Shown here one piece after another: positions 17,221-26,382 of a stretch of 64,000 bases of DNA. The notes below the pieces were generated by a model. The model was given only the letters and a program-made list of their open reading frames with translations. It was not told where the DNA came from and ran no database searches. Numbering within the stretch: the first letter of the stretch is position 1; every line of letters starts with the position of its first letter. The stretch comes from a bacterium (GTDB taxonomy: Bacteria; UBP18; UBA7526). Location of the stretch: assembly GCA_030615855.1 (NCBI GenBank), contig JAUWYL010000002.1, positions 62,001-126,000 of the forward strand, written 5' to 3'. The translations under genes were made by a program, and so were the position numbers.

Positions 17221-19194
17221 TCACCGTCCACCGCTTACTTTCTCCCCTTCTCCGTTTCCCCGATTCACCCTTTCACTCATCCTTCGCCCCTCGTCCTCCC
17301 CTACTCTCACCTCAGGTTCAATGGGTGGCGCCATTACTTCATAAACCTCTGCCTCTGGGAATGATTTAATCAGCCGCAACCCGGGTTGCTTTTTAATATC
17401 AGGTATCTCTCCAATAATGGCAACTTCGTTACTTGTGGCGTATTTTTCAGGATGGAAGATGACATACTTTGCTCCCAGATGTTTCAGGATACCTGGAGTC
17501 TTAGGGTCTAAAATATCAACTATTTCCTTTCTCACTTTATCAGCATGGGTGCCAGGCAAGGCGCCATTGACTAATCTCTTTTGATGGATCCTCTGCCAAA
17601 ATAGATATTCAACATCATTCTCCATAGGATATTCAGCAACAATAAAATCGCCCTCTTGTTTGGAGAGCCATTCATAGACTGGAGGAGGATCAACAGCATT
17701 AATCATGGGGGCAGGAAAGGTAGGAGCAAATTCGATACAGATGAGCAAAACAATGAGAGCCACAAGGATTTCTCGCTTTTGGGGAGTCTTTATCTTCTGT
17801 AAAATACTGGCTAATCCTATACCCGCTAAGACACTTACTGAGAGCATGACCAGAATGCCAAAGCGAGCATAACAGCGAAACATAGGAGCTATTTTATACA
17901 TAAAGTAAGAAGGAAAGAATATTCGAAAAGGACCAATATCTGTCCAGGGGGCATGGGAAAAGATCAGAGCCATAATCCCAGCGAAGAGGAAGAAACTCAC
18001 TCCTTTCTGGGTTCTGGTTGACCAGTTTGCCAGTTGGCCCGTTAGCCTGTTATCTGTATTTTGTTTTTGTGTACCCTTATTCACTTGTTTACTTATCAAC
18101 TTGTTAACTAATTTATTCTTCCTCCTCCACTCTCGTATAGCAATAATTGAGAGAATAATTCCTACCCAACCGAGATAGAGGGTTTGCTCTACCGGGTGAT
18201 AAACCTTGATAAAATTCCGGGTAAAACCTCCTATAAAGGGATTATCGCCTGAGGGTATGAGATAATGGAAGAGATGAGCAGAATAGGTAAAGAGGCCGCT
18301 AAAAGAGCGCTCATATCTCAGAGAAGCAAGAGCCGTTGGCTTGGGACTGAATACATTTTTCAAGATAGGATAAATAGCAGGCAGAATAATCGCCAGAGCA
18401 ACCACCGTTGCCACTAACACCACTCTCATTGTCTTAAGCGGTGATCGGTGATCAGTAATCAGTGATCGGTCTTTCTTTTCACCGGATAACCGGATAACCG
18501 GATAACCGGATAACCTCCTATTTCTCCACCCATACCACACCCGCCACAGGATAAATACTCCAGTAAAAATGGTCACAAAGTATCCATAATAATAATTGGA
18601 AAGAAAAACTAGGGAAAAAGCCAGAGCAGCGAGAATAGCACTCCCATAGGTTCTTCTTTCATCCAGATTAAAGAGAGCCAAAAAGAAAAGAGGTATCCAT
18701 TGAATGTTGGCCAGGGTCAGATGTTGATAAGAATGGGTAAAGTGAAAGGGGCAAAAGGCATAAATTATTCCCGCAATCAAACTAGCTAACTTGTTTTTGG
18801 TGAAATAGTAAACTAAATAGTAGGCTATAATAGCCGAAAGAAAGAAACTTGGCAGAACAGAAAAATTATAAGCGAAGACTTCACCAAATTTTAAAGATAC
18901 AGGAAGTAGCAAGCTTTCCCAGAGAAAATGTCTGGTAGCAGCATAAGCGAAATTGACCCCATAAGGATAGGCGATCAGGTGACAAGTCTCCGGCGAAAGA
19001 CGATGAAGATGGGCATATTTTAGCCACCAGAGATGCCAGACCGCTCCCAAAGCATCACCTCCCGAGCCATAAAGATGACTATTCATTTTGAAAATAGTTG
19101 GATAAGTGATTATTGAACTCAATAAAATAAAAAATAGCAAGATTAAGATTTTATTCTGAATAGGTTTAAATTTAGAAAGAAATGTCTTTACCAT
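17221..19194 (-). CDS. Polytopic membrane protein, possible GT-C type transferase
   Basis: The 657-residue protein has about 11-12 hydrophobic segments, the first at residues 15-33. After the first segment comes an acidic-histidine loop (GSGGDALGAVWHLWW), and a conserved FCPFHFTHSYQHLTLANIQWI stretch lies near 155. This layout is typical of GT-C glycosyltransferases and YfhO-like proteins, which act on the periplasmic side with lipid-linked donors. The soluble C-terminal third begins near residue 515. Cytoplasmic loops near residues 235-260 and 370-400, and the tail after 630, are built from short tandem DNA repeats and look like late insertions. Function is inferred only from topology. Confidence 0.6.
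   Translation of the reverse strand: MVKTFLSKFKPIQNKILILLFFILLSSIITYPTIFKMNSHLYGSGGDALGAVWHLWWLKYAHLHRLSPETCHLIAYPYGVNFAYAATRHFLWESLLLPVSLKFGEVFAYNFSVLPSFFLSAIIAYYLVYYFTKNKLASLIAGIIYAFCPFHFTHSYQHLTLANIQWIPLFFLALFNLDERRTYGSAILAALAFSLVFLSNYYYGYFVTIFTGVFILWRVWYGWRNRRLSGYPVIRLSGEKKDRSLITDHRSPLKTMRVVLVATVVALAIILPAIYPILKNVFSPKPTALASLRYERSFSGLFTYSAHLFHYLIPSGDNPFIGGFTRNFIKVYHPVEQTLYLGWVGIILSIIAIREWRRKNKLVNKLISKQVNKGTQKQNTDNRLTGQLANWSTRTQKGVSFFLFAGIMALIFSHAPWTDIGPFRIFFPSYFMYKIAPMFRCYARFGILVMLSVSVLAGIGLASILQKIKTPQKREILVALIVLLICIEFAPTFPAPMINAVDPPPVYEWLSKQEGDFIVAEYPMENDVEYLFWQRIHQKRLVNGALPGTHADKVRKEIVDILDPKTPGILKHLGAKYVIFHPEKYATSNEVAIIGEIPDIKKQPGLRLIKSFPEAEVYEVMAPPIEPEVRVGEDEGRRMSERVNRGNGEGEKVSGGR
18000..18120. 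repeat. Degenerate short repeats in frame in the membrane-protein gene
   Basis: The stretch contains degenerate units such as CAGTTTGCCAGTTGGCC and ACTTGTTTACTTATCAACTTG. On the minus strand it encodes a polar loop (NKLVNKLISKQVNK ... NTDNRLTGQLAN) between hydrophobic segments. The low-complexity, period 7-9 nt pattern matches the repeat class seen in many gaps of this window. Confidence 0.6.
18438..18515. repeat. Tandem GGTGATC and GGATAACC repeats in frame in the membrane-protein gene
   Basis: Two adjacent tracts lie in the coding sequence: a degenerate GGTGATC/AGTAATC tract and four copies of the 8-nt unit GGATAACC. On the minus strand they encode SGYPVIRLSG- and ITDHRSP-type peptides. 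The open frame is kept. They resemble the short tandemly repeated repetitive (STRR) sequences known from cyanobacteria. Confidence 0.8.
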
Positions 19195-19231
19195 GCGATT
19201 TTCCTTTTTGGAAAGAAGGGTTTGTCTTACC

Positions 19232-20395
19232 TTAAATAGGGGGGAGTGCCTTTTGGATTATTTGTATAAGATTAGCAGCATGCTTTTTCCAAGAATATTT
19301 CTGTGCCTTTCTCCAGGCGGAATAGCCCATCCTTCTTGCCATCCTCTCATCTGCCACCAGTTTATCTATATATTCAGTATATGCTCTCAAATCTCCCTCT
19401 TGAGGAAAAAAACCATCTTCCCCATGAACAAACAAATCAGTAACACCAGACCCTCTGGGAATAATGGATGGGCAACCATGAGCAGCCGCCTCAAGCCCGG
19501 CCATACCAAAAGCTTCAAAAATAGGATGGACTAGAACTCGGGCTTTCAAATATAGCTTATTTAGTTTCTCTTCACTAAGGGCTCCAGTTATCTCAACTCT
19601 TCCTTCTAATTTCCGCTCCTTTATGCCAGTGCTAAAGGAGTGAAGTAGAGGTTGATCCCAGGAGCCAGCCATTATTAACTTTACCCTTTTGGCTCTAAGA
19701 TTCTCCACTATATTTAACAAGAATTCTGGTCGTTTTCCAGCATTCCATTTCGTGGATGATAAAATATAATCACCCCGTGTTTTGGGAATCTCAGTTAGAG
19801 AATAACAGCCAGGATGTAAAACTTTAATCTTCTTGTTACCTAAAGTAGCTAATCTCTTCTGATGAACAGTAGAACATGTTATAGTGGCTAATGCATTCTT
19901 AACGATTAAAGCATCAAGGCCTCGGGCAAGGGGGAGTAAAAAAGGGGAAAGGAAACGAAGGAAAGAGGATGCATAAGCTCGGGGAAGAACATAAGAAATA
20001 GGGTCATAGATATAGGCAATATAAGGAATATTTCTTTTTTTCCACAATCGGTAACTGGTAAAACAGGTATAAGTAGCATGAGTAATAACTACATCAAAAT
20101 CTTCTCGCAGAATAATCTTTGGTACCAGATAGGGGCTAATAATGTGGAAAGTAGAGAAAAAACGAAAAAAGGGAAATTTTAAAGGATGGCGAAAAATGAA
20201 GGGGAATCTTTCGGATAAAAATTTGATGGGTATCTTTCTTAATAGGTCATCATATTGGTAACCCTGGACTTTCTTTTTCATTAGCACCATTAATTCTACT
20301 TGCTGTCCCATTTCTCTTAAGTGTTTCACTTCTTCAAAGGCATATCTTGCCACACCCCCTACTAAGATCTGATCTAAAAGGATTCCAATTTTCAT
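19232..20395 (-). CDS. Glycosyltransferase family 4
   Basis: The 387-residue GT-B protein starts with GILLDQILVGGVARYAFEEV, the UDP-sugar-binding glycine loop. It has LSSTKWNAGKRPEFLL near 210 and, in the donor site, PIFEAFGMAGLEAAAHGCP near 305, with the E-x7-E glutamates. One hydrophobic stretch near 95-160 (YLVPKIILRED, FLSPFLLPLARGL) could attach it to the membrane. It follows the GT2-methyltransferase fusion with a 1-nt overlap. The specific sugar is unknown. Confidence 0.82.
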   Translation of the reverse strand: MKIGILLDQILVGGVARYAFEEVKHLREMGQQVELMVLMKKKVQGYQYDDLLRKIPIKFLSERFPFIFRHPLKFPFFRFFSTFHIISPYLVPKIILREDFDVVITHATYTCFTSYRLWKKRNIPYIAYIYDPISYVLPRAYASSFLRFLSPFLLPLARGLDALIVKNALATITCSTVHQKRLATLGNKKIKVLHPGCYSLTEIPKTRGDYILSSTKWNAGKRPEFLLNIVENLRAKRVKLIMAGSWDQPLLHSFSTGIKERKLEGRVEITGALSEEKLNKLYLKARVLVHPIFEAFGMAGLEAAAHGCPSIIPRGSGVTDLFVHGEDGFFPQEGDLRAYTEYIDKLVADERMARRMGYSAWRKAQKYSWKKHAANLIQIIQKALPPI

Positions 20396-21894
20396 TAGTG
20401 GTGAACTTCCTTTCCTAAAAACTTTCTATCCAGATTCTTGGTTTTAGTAGAGATTATAAAATGATGAGAAGGCCACTTAACAATTCCATAGGGAATCTTG
20501 CTCCAAATCCAGCGTAAATCAACATAATTCCACACTCCTTCTACTATTACTCTTGAATTGTTCTTTCTGAGCAGCCTTTTAACTTCTTTTAAAGAAAGAG
20601 GTTTCTCAACTGGCTGAGCTTTTAACCCAAGGATTCTCATCAGGAGAGGCCTTATAGCCTCTATTCCGTAAGGAAGTTTAGCATGAACAATATTGATTTG
20701 AATTCTTGAAACTCTTACCATTTCTCTAACGGCTTCTTCTTGATTGATGATATGTTCTAAAACTCCCGAGCTTAAGGAAACATCAAACTGATCATCACCA
20801 AAAGGGAGCTTTTCTGCAGATGCCTGAACCAACCTTTTAACCCCTCTTTTGTTCGCTCCAAGCAAAGCCTCAAAAGAGAAATCTACTCCCACAGTATTAG
20901 GAGAATACTTTTCGATAAAACCATATCCACAACCGATATCTAAAGTCTTTTTTCCTTTTAATAAAGTTCCTAAAACTTCGTAATATTCCTCTTCTTCTCT
21001 AAAGCCTTTCCTTTTATGGATTTTATCATACTCTTTTTGAAACTTTCTAAATTTATCTCGGTTTCCTGATCGCCAACATTTATTTTTCAGATATCCCAGT
21101 CCACCTGCACTAAATTCACAGGTCTTCATAAAGATGAATCCCAAGGTATGGATGGGATCCCTCATCAGTCTTTTCCAGTGACGGAAGAAGGCAGGTCTAA
21201 AGATTGTAGCCTGTTTAGCGAATAAATCTGGATGTTTTCTCCTGTAGAAATCGATGGTCTGGGCGTAATAAAATTTCTTCTTTATACTATCCCATAGAGT
21301 CAAATGACCTTCGTGGTGGATAATGTGAGATGGAATGCGAGTTATTTTGTATCCTGCTTCTTTTATTCTCTGAGGAAGATCGTATTCTTCTCCGCCCCCA
21401 GCAATCCGTTCATCGTATCCTTTCATTTCCTTAAAAATTTCCTTTTCAAAGAAACGAGCTGCTTCCATAATTTCATCACCAATGTAGCAGGACCGCTCCA
21501 GGGCCTTACACCTTGCCCAGAAGCCTTCCCCTACTGATATTTCGGGAATGACTAGCCCTTTAATCTCCTTCCTTTTCTGGATTTCCTTTATGCACTCCTC
21601 GACTACCTGGGAAGTGAGTTCCATATCGGAATCAATGAAAAGTAAATATCTTCCTCCTGCCTTCTCTGCCCCAAAGTTCCGTTGCACACTTCTCTCCGGT
21701 CCTTTACGGTATACCTTAGCATATTGATCCGCAATCTCCCTTGTTCCATCCTGGCTATAGTTATCTACCACAATGATCTCAATCTGAGAATAAGTTTGAT
21801 CCCTAATTGATTTAAGGCAAATATTAATAGTTTCTGCAGAATTTTTGGTAGGAATAATTATTGAAACTAAAGGTTCTTTGTTCAGTTTATTCAT
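20395..21894 (-). CDS. Fused GT2 glycosyltransferase and SAM methyltransferase
   Basis: Residues 1-290 form a family 2 glycosyltransferase (SIIIPTKNSAETINICL, FIDSDMEL near 90, GGGEEYDLPQRIKEAGY near 180). Residues 305-480 form a class I methyltransferase (TLDIGCGYGFIEKYS near 320, VDFSFEALLGA, SSGVLEHI near 365). The single open frame has no repeat or stop at the joint near residue 300. The product could add a sugar and then methylate it, which is known to terminate chain growth in some O-antigens. It overlaps the DPM-like gene by 8 nt. Confidence 0.85.
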   Translation of the reverse strand: MNKLNKEPLVSIIIPTKNSAETINICLKSIRDQTYSQIEIIVVDNYSQDGTREIADQYAKVYRKGPERSVQRNFGAEKAGGRYLLFIDSDMELTSQVVEECIKEIQKRKEIKGLVIPEISVGEGFWARCKALERSCYIGDEIMEAARFFEKEIFKEMKGYDERIAGGGEEYDLPQRIKEAGYKITRIPSHIIHHEGHLTLWDSIKKKFYYAQTIDFYRRKHPDLFAKQATIFRPAFFRHWKRLMRDPIHTLGFIFMKTCEFSAGGLGYLKNKCWRSGNRDKFRKFQKEYDKIHKRKGFREEEEYYEVLGTLLKGKKTLDIGCGYGFIEKYSPNTVGVDFSFEALLGANKRGVKRLVQASAEKLPFGDDQFDVSLSSGVLEHIINQEEAVREMVRVSRIQINIVHAKLPYGIEAIRPLLMRILGLKAQPVEKPLSLKEVKRLLRKNNSRVIVEGVWNYVDLRWIWSKIPYGIVKWPSHHFIISTKTKNLDRKFLGKEVHH

Positions 21895-22627
21895 AGTTAT
21901 AATATTTCAAAATATACAGGCGATAGAAGATGGCCATAGTATCCCACCAGGTATGGTAGATGGCTTTTAAGCCGATGCGTCCCATAAAACGCTGGTAATT
22001 TAAGGTTATGGGGGCCTCAGCGATTTTGTAGCCTAGATGGTGGGCATTGACTAAAAGTTCTAAGTCAAAGGCATATCTTTTGATTAGAACCTTAGGAAAT
22101 ATCTTTTGAAGCACCTCGTATTTGAAGAGTTTAATGCCCGTCTGGGTATCTTTTAAAGGTAGACCAAACATAATTTTAATTAAGAAAAAATAGACATTGG
22201 AAATAATCTTCCTATGCCAGGGATACCTTAATTTAGACTCTGGGTGTCTCTTGGAACCGATAACCACATCTACTTCCTCTTTATTCATGATCCTGAAGAG
22301 GTTCTGAATCTGTTCTGGATGGAGATCTAAGTCAGCATCGAGGAAAGCAACCAGGTCTCCTTTGGCAAAACGGAAGCCATACTTCAGCGCTCTTCCCTTA
22401 CCTCGATTTTTGCGCATCCTCTTTACTGTAATATTAGTAAATCCTTTTGCTGCCTTCCGGGCATTCTTATAGGTCTCGTCCTTACTGCCGTCATCAACAA
22501 TAATGAGTTCATACCGGCAGCCGATCTCGTTAAAGACCCTCTGTAGCTCCCTGATATTACCGTAAATATGTGGTCCTTCATTGTGGGCGGGAACCAGGAT
22601 GGATAACTTACCTTTAAACTCTTTCAA
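21887..22627 (-). CDS. Polyprenyl-phosphate glycosyltransferase (DPM1-like, GT2)
   Basis: The 246-residue protein has LSILVPAHNEGPHIYGNI near 8, ELIIVDDGSKDET near 40, FLDADLDLHPEQ near 95 and VIGSKRHPESKL near 122. This matches dolichyl-phosphate-mannose synthase-like enzymes, which load a sugar on polyprenyl phosphate at the cytoplasmic face. It lacks the C-terminal membrane helices of long members. The lipid-linked sugar could feed the GT-C-like protein at 17221-19194. It overlaps the flippase gene by 14 nt. Confidence 0.85.
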   Translation of the reverse strand: MKEFKGKLSILVPAHNEGPHIYGNIRELQRVFNEIGCRYELIIVDDGSKDETYKNARKAAKGFTNITVKRMRKNRGKGRALKYGFRFAKGDLVAFLDADLDLHPEQIQNLFRIMNKEEVDVVIGSKRHPESKLRYPWHRKIISNVYFFLIKIMFGLPLKDTQTGIKLFKYEVLQKIFPKVLIKRYAFDLELLVNAHHLGYKIAEAPITLNYQRFMGRIGLKAIYHTWWDTMAIFYRLYILKYYNYE

Positions 22628-23876
22628 TTTTTATTCTTTCCAATCTTCTTCGCGGCATCCAGACCAGAAATTGATTAATCAAAAGGAGTAGCGCTCCATT
22701 TACCACCAAGATCCATACTACCTGGGAGAGGGTATTGTGGAATAGAGTAATGGCGATTATCTGTAAGAGGGTAAAAATGCCTGCTAAATATAAAAATCTA
22801 AACCTATGGATGGAGAGTTGGTAGAAGAAAAGGATATTGACCAGACCAAATAGGGCCATGGCTAAGGCGAACTTTCCAATTAATGGGGTACTTGCTTGAT
22901 GTTTACCGGCCCAGATAAGCTTAATTATGAGAGAAGGAAAAAAAAGACAAACAAGGGTCGCTCCACCTGCTAAGAGACCAACGTAGAATAGACTTTTTTT
23001 CAAGATAAGGGAAGAGTCCCTTCTCTGGGCATATAGTTCTGCGGCTTTAGGAAACATGACAATCACAATGGGTAGGGGAAGAAATAATATCATCCTTCCC
23101 ACAAAGGCAGCAGCAGAATAAATTTCTGCTTTAACCGGGCTAAAGAAGTTCCCCACTAATAGAGCATCGATGTTGGTCAGAATTATGAAGAAGAGGACGC
23201 TAAATATGACAGGAGCAGAATATCTGTAGATTTCTTTAAAGTTTACCCTCCCCTCTGTTTCCTTTGATTTAAACAGAAACTTCAGGGGAAAGAAGAGAAC
23301 GCATATACTGACAAGTATAGCGAGAATAGAAGCAGCTAAAGCCCCACTTACTCCCAGACCGAGGAAGACAAAGATAATCCCAAATATTAAACGGGAAGCG
23401 GTACCTAATATGGTGCTCCATCCTAAGTAATTAAATTTTTGCAGGCCCTGGATTATTCCTCCTGCTGCTGGGGCGATAACGCTCAACAATAAAAGTATTC
23501 CCAGGATCATAACTGGCCTGTTAGAGGGAAAATGCTGCCAGGAAGCAATCCTTCCACTTGCCGCCAGAAATATAAGGGAGCCCAGGAAACCGTAGAAGAA
23601 GAGCCTCTTAAGAAAATTAAACAATAAAAAACGTATCTTTCCATATTGGTTAAAGGCTTTAAAGTGAGCCGTATACTTGGTAATCACTGTCTGAATAGTA
23701 GTTGCTGGAACAGAAACGATCATTAAAAGAGCAAGCAATCTATAGAGAATTCCATATTCCGTTTCTGGCAGATGACGGCCCATGTAGATGTGAAATATAA
23801 AGTTACCTATATTGGCTAATGTGGCAGCAATGAATATGAAAGAAACCTGCCTCTCAAAACTTCCAATAAGTCTCAT
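22614..23876 (-). CDS. Wzx-like lipid-linked oligosaccharide flippase
   Basis: The 420-residue protein has about 12 hydrophobic segments spread evenly, with few charged residues between them. The N-terminal GNFIFHIYMGRHLPETEYG is the usual start of the polysaccharide transporter (MOP/Wzx) family. It should move undecaprenyl-linked repeat units across the inner membrane. No Wzy polymerase is obvious in the window unless the membrane protein at 17221-19194 plays that part. A 475-nt gap with a small zinc-ribbon gene lies upstream. Confidence 0.8.
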   Translation of the reverse strand: MRLIGSFERQVSFIFIAATLANIGNFIFHIYMGRHLPETEYGILYRLLALLMIVSVPATTIQTVITKYTAHFKAFNQYGKIRFLLFNFLKRLFFYGFLGSLIFLAASGRIASWQHFPSNRPVMILGILLLLSVIAPAAGGIIQGLQKFNYLGWSTILGTASRLIFGIIFVFLGLGVSGALAASILAILVSICVLFFPLKFLFKSKETEGRVNFKEIYRYSAPVIFSVLFFIILTNIDALLVGNFFSPVKAEIYSAAAFVGRMILFLPLPIVIVMFPKAAELYAQRRDSSLILKKSLFYVGLLAGGATLVCLFFPSLIIKLIWAGKHQASTPLIGKFALAMALFGLVNILFFYQLSIHRFRFLYLAGIFTLLQIIAITLFHNTLSQVVWILVVNGALLLLINQFLVWMPRRRLERIKIERV

Positions 23877-23991
23877 TGCTTTTGCTTCCTTTATAAAGGG
23901 ACTAGGAGGGATTAGAAAGGAGGAACAGGGATTAGTAGGGATATTCGCGATAATTCGCGTTCTTTTATTTCTTGTTCCGTGCTATTCGCGT

Positions 23992-24153
23992 TTATTCGCG
24001 TCTATCGGCTTCCGATTCCAGCATCACCGGTATCCCATCTCGAATAGGATACCTTCTTCCACATTTGGTGCAAACAATCTTATCCTTTTCTAATTTAACA
24101 TCTGCTTTGCACACTGGACAAGCCAGGATCTCTAACAATTCTTTATCAATCAT
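23992..24153 (-). CDS. Trm112 family zinc-ribbon protein
   Basis: A 53-residue frame reads MIDKELLEILACPVCKADVK and continues with CTKCGRRYPIRDGIPVML. The two CxxC pairs and the RRYPIRDGIPVML ending are the mark of the Trm112/YcaR (UPF0434) family. GAGG lies 5-8 nt before the ATG. In bacteria these proteins often sit next to sugar-lipid or tRNA methyltransferase genes; here one fused relative is found at 1972-2907. The last codons run into TTCGCG-rich repeats, so the natural C-terminus may have been altered. Confidence 0.85.
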   Translation of the reverse strand: MIDKELLEILACPVCKADVKLEKDKIVCTKCGRRYPIRDGIPVMLESEADRRE

Positions 24154-24352
24154 GCTCCTCACCTCCATACTTATTAGTTGACAAGTTGATTAGTTAATAA
24201 GTTAACAAGAAAACGTTCGGTTACGGTTAAGGTTATGATGCCCGTTTCGTTTAGGGGTTACGAAGTTCGTCAAAAATCGTAACCGATAGATGATTGACGA
24301 TACGGGCTTCGTTACCGTCACCCCTTGACGTAACCTATAACTTGTATCCTTG
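24154..24352. repeat. Intergenic repeat region with a dispersed GGTTACGGTTAAGG element
   Basis: The gap holds degenerate AAGTTGAT/TAGTTAAT units, then a 130-nt element starting GGTTACGGTTAAGGTTATGA near 24220 and ending near 24345. A related copy starting with the same 17 nt lies at 44908-45010. Both contain internal GTTACGAA/TTCGTAAC palindromes and GCCCGT/ACGGGC pairs. I see no gene. Confidence 0.6.
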
Positions 24353-25303
24353 TCAACTTGTATTCTGCTGTTCTTCCTTGCTCTTCCTGAACCACTCGAT
24401 AGTTCTACTCAGTCCTTCTTCCAGACTTATTTTTGGTTTCCACTTTAAGAGTTCTTTTGCTTTTGAGATGTCTGGTCTTCTCACCTTGGGATCGTCCTGA
24501 GGCAAAGGTTTATAGACTATCCTGCTCTTGCTCCCCGTTAATTCAATTATCTTCTTGGCAAAATCTAAGATAGTCATCTCCTGGGGATTGCCTAAATTAA
24601 TGGGCTTATGAATATTAGATAGCATTAACCTATATATTCCTTCAATCATATCTGAGACATAGCAGAAACTCCTTGTCTGAGAACCATCCCCAAAGACAGT
24701 CAAGGGCTCATTGGCCAGGGCTTGACTGATAAATGTGGGAACTACCCGGCCGTCTTTCTTTCTCATCCGCTCACCAAAGGTATTAAATATCCGCGCGATC
24801 CTAGTATCCATTCCATGATACCTATGATAGGCCATGGTCATTGCCTCAGCAAACCTTTTCGCCTCATCATACATCCCCCTTGGTCCTATGGCATTAACAT
24901 TCCCCCAGTAATCCTCCCTTTGGGGATTTACTAAAGGGTCGCCATATACTTCAGAAGTAGATGCCAGAAGAAATTTGGCTGTCTTTGCTTTGGCCAAACC
25001 CAAAGTCTTATGGGCTCCTAAGGCACCAACCTTGAGAGTCTGGATAGGGTACCTTTGATAATCTATAGGACTGGCTGGTGAAGCAAAATGTACGACATAG
25101 TCTAGTGGTTCATCTATTTTGATATACTCCGTTACATCCTGTCTGACAAACTTAAAATCTTTGTTCTTCATTAAATGAGCAATATTATCTAAGGTGCCAG
25201 TAATGAGGTTATCCATACATATTACACTGTGCCCTTCTTTTATTAATCGATCGCAGAGATGGGAGCCTAAGAAACCAGCTCCCCCGGTAATCAGAATCCT
25301 CAT
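24353..25303 (-). CDS. uxs: UDP-glucuronate decarboxylase (UDP-xylose synthase)
   Basis: The 316-residue SDR protein starts [17 protein letters not shown], then [17 protein letters not shown] near 75, STSEVYGDP near 115 and the catalytic [10 protein letters not shown] near 140. HFASPAS, YDEAKR and [13 protein letters not shown] are diagnostic of UDP-glucuronate decarboxylase, which converts UDP-GlcA to UDP-xylose. The UDP-glucose dehydrogenase in the same operon supplies UDP-GlcA. The start at 25303 has GCGAGG 7 nt upstream. An in-frame 48-residue upstream extension is only translated repeat DNA. Confidence 0.9.
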   Translation of the reverse strand: MRILITGGAGFLGSHLCDRLIKEGHSVICMDNLITGTLDNIAHLMKNKDFKFVRQDVTEYIKIDEPLDYVVHFASPASPIDYQRYPIQTLKVGALGAHKTLGLAKAKTAKFLLASTSEVYGDPLVNPQREDYWGNVNAIGPRGMYDEAKRFAEAMTMAYHRYHGMDTRIARIFNTFGERMRKKDGRVVPTFISQALANEPLTVFGDGSQTRSFCYVSDMIEGIYRLMLSNIHKPINLGNPQEMTILDFAKKIIELTGSKSRIVYKPLPQDDPKVRRPDISKAKELLKWKPKISLEEGLSRTIEWFRKSKEEQQNTS

Positions 25304-25434
25304 ATAATGCCTCGCTCTCTCAAGTTGACAAGTTGATAAGTTGATAAGTTGATAAGTAAAAAGTAAGAAGTATGAAGTATGAAGTAAATTTGCATTTTGC
25401 ATTGCTAATTTTTCAATTTTCATTGATTTTCCTA
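25304..25434. repeat. GTTGATAA octamer repeats between rmlD and uxs
   Basis: The gap contains four copies of the 8-nt unit GTTGATAA (one degenerate) at about 25321-25357, followed by AAGTATGA/AGTAAGAAG units and ATTTTGCATT repeats. It extends the downstream reading frame artificially. I see no gene or regulatory site. Confidence 0.75.
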
Positions 25435-26376
25435 TTATCTTTCCCACTTTCTCACCGGCTCACTTTCAGATGTTTTTAGATACTCCTTCAATGCTTCCTG
25501 CCAAGGTCTTAATGGTTCACCTACTGTTTTAATATAGCGATTATTATCCAGAACAGAAAACTTTGGCCTTTTTGCTGGACGATTCAATTCTCCAGAAGAA
25601 ATGGGTTTCAGCGATGGGGGATGTGCGATGTGCAATGTGTGAATGATTTCCTGGGCAAAATCACACCAGGAACAGGAACCACTATTGGAAATGTGGTAGA
25701 TGCCAAATGTATCTGTATGATGTGTGATGTGTGATGTGTGATGAAGTAATTTACCTATTGCGTGAGCGAGATCTTTGGTATAGGTGGGGGAGCTAATCTG
25801 GTCATTGACTACTTTTAATTCCTTTTTCTCTTTGGCTAATTTTAATATGGTGTTAACAAAATTTTTACCGTGCTTTCCAAAAAGCCCAGAGGTTCGAATG
25901 ATGAAGTATCTATCTAAAAGCAAAGAAATATGTTTCTCTCCCTCTAATTTGCTTTTTCCATAGACGCTCAAAGGGTTAGGTTCATCGCTCTCAAGATAGG
26001 GCTCTTTCTTTTCTCCATCAAAGACGAAGTCCGTGCTGATATAAGCCATAACTGCCTTACACTCTTTGCAAGCGAGGGCTACATTCTGAGTACCAGTGCC
26101 ATTTATTCTATAGACCAAATCCTCATTTTCCTCACAGCCATCGACATCCGTATAGGCGGCAGCATGAATCACAATCTCCGGCTTCGCTTCACAAATGTTT
26201 TTAATTATTTCTTCTTTACTTGTAATATCTGACTTGATATACTCCATTGATCCCAGATCCCAGATCCTAGATCCTGGATCTTTTACATCTATTCCGAACA
26301 GCTCATGCTCTTTTGATAGGGCCTCTACCAGATCCCTGCCCAGCATCCCACAAGCACCGGTAATTAAAATACGCAT
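25435..26376 (-). CDS. rmlD: dTDP-4-dehydrorhamnose reductase
   Basis: The 313-residue protein begins [20 protein letters not shown] and has [15 protein letters not shown] near 70, [14 protein letters not shown] near 115 and the catalytic YGKSKLEGE near 138. These mark RmlD, the last step of dTDP-L-rhamnose synthesis. Two loops (near residues 35-48 and 205-240) are built from 7-nt repeats (CAGATCC and GATGTGT units) that add residues like [11 protein letters not shown] and [11 protein letters not shown]. The core motifs are intact, so it is probably functional. It lies 6 nt from rmlB. Confidence 0.9.
   Translation of the reverse strand: MRILITGACGMLGRDLVEALSKEHELFGIDVKDPGSRIWDLGSMEYIKSDITSKEEIIKNICEAKPEIVIHAAAYTDVDGCEENEDLVYRINGTGTQNVALACKECKAVMAYISTDFVFDGEKKEPYLESDEPNPLSVYGKSKLEGEKHISLLLDRYFIIRTSGLFGKHGKNFVNTILKLAKEKKELKVVNDQISSPTYTKDLAHAIGKLLHHTSHITHHTDTFGIYHISNSGSCSWCDFAQEIIHTLHIAHPPSLKPISSGELNRPAKRPKFSVLDNNRYIKTVGEPLRPWQEALKEYLKTSESEPVRKWER
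25607..25746. repeat. GATGTGT heptamer repeats in frame inside rmlD
   Basis: Two tracts of GATGTGC/GATGTGT-like units (about 25617-25646 and 25708-25746) flank the sequence coding for [15 protein letters not shown]. They encode His/Thr-rich peptides not expected in RmlD. The frame is preserved. Confidence 0.75.
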
Positions 26377-26382
26377 CCTATC

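Noticed and set aside
25304-25447. 48-codon N-terminal extension of the UDP-xylose synthase
   Set aside because: It is built from GTTGATAA and AAGTATGA repeats and precedes the canonical [10 protein letters not shown] start with a good ribosome binding site.
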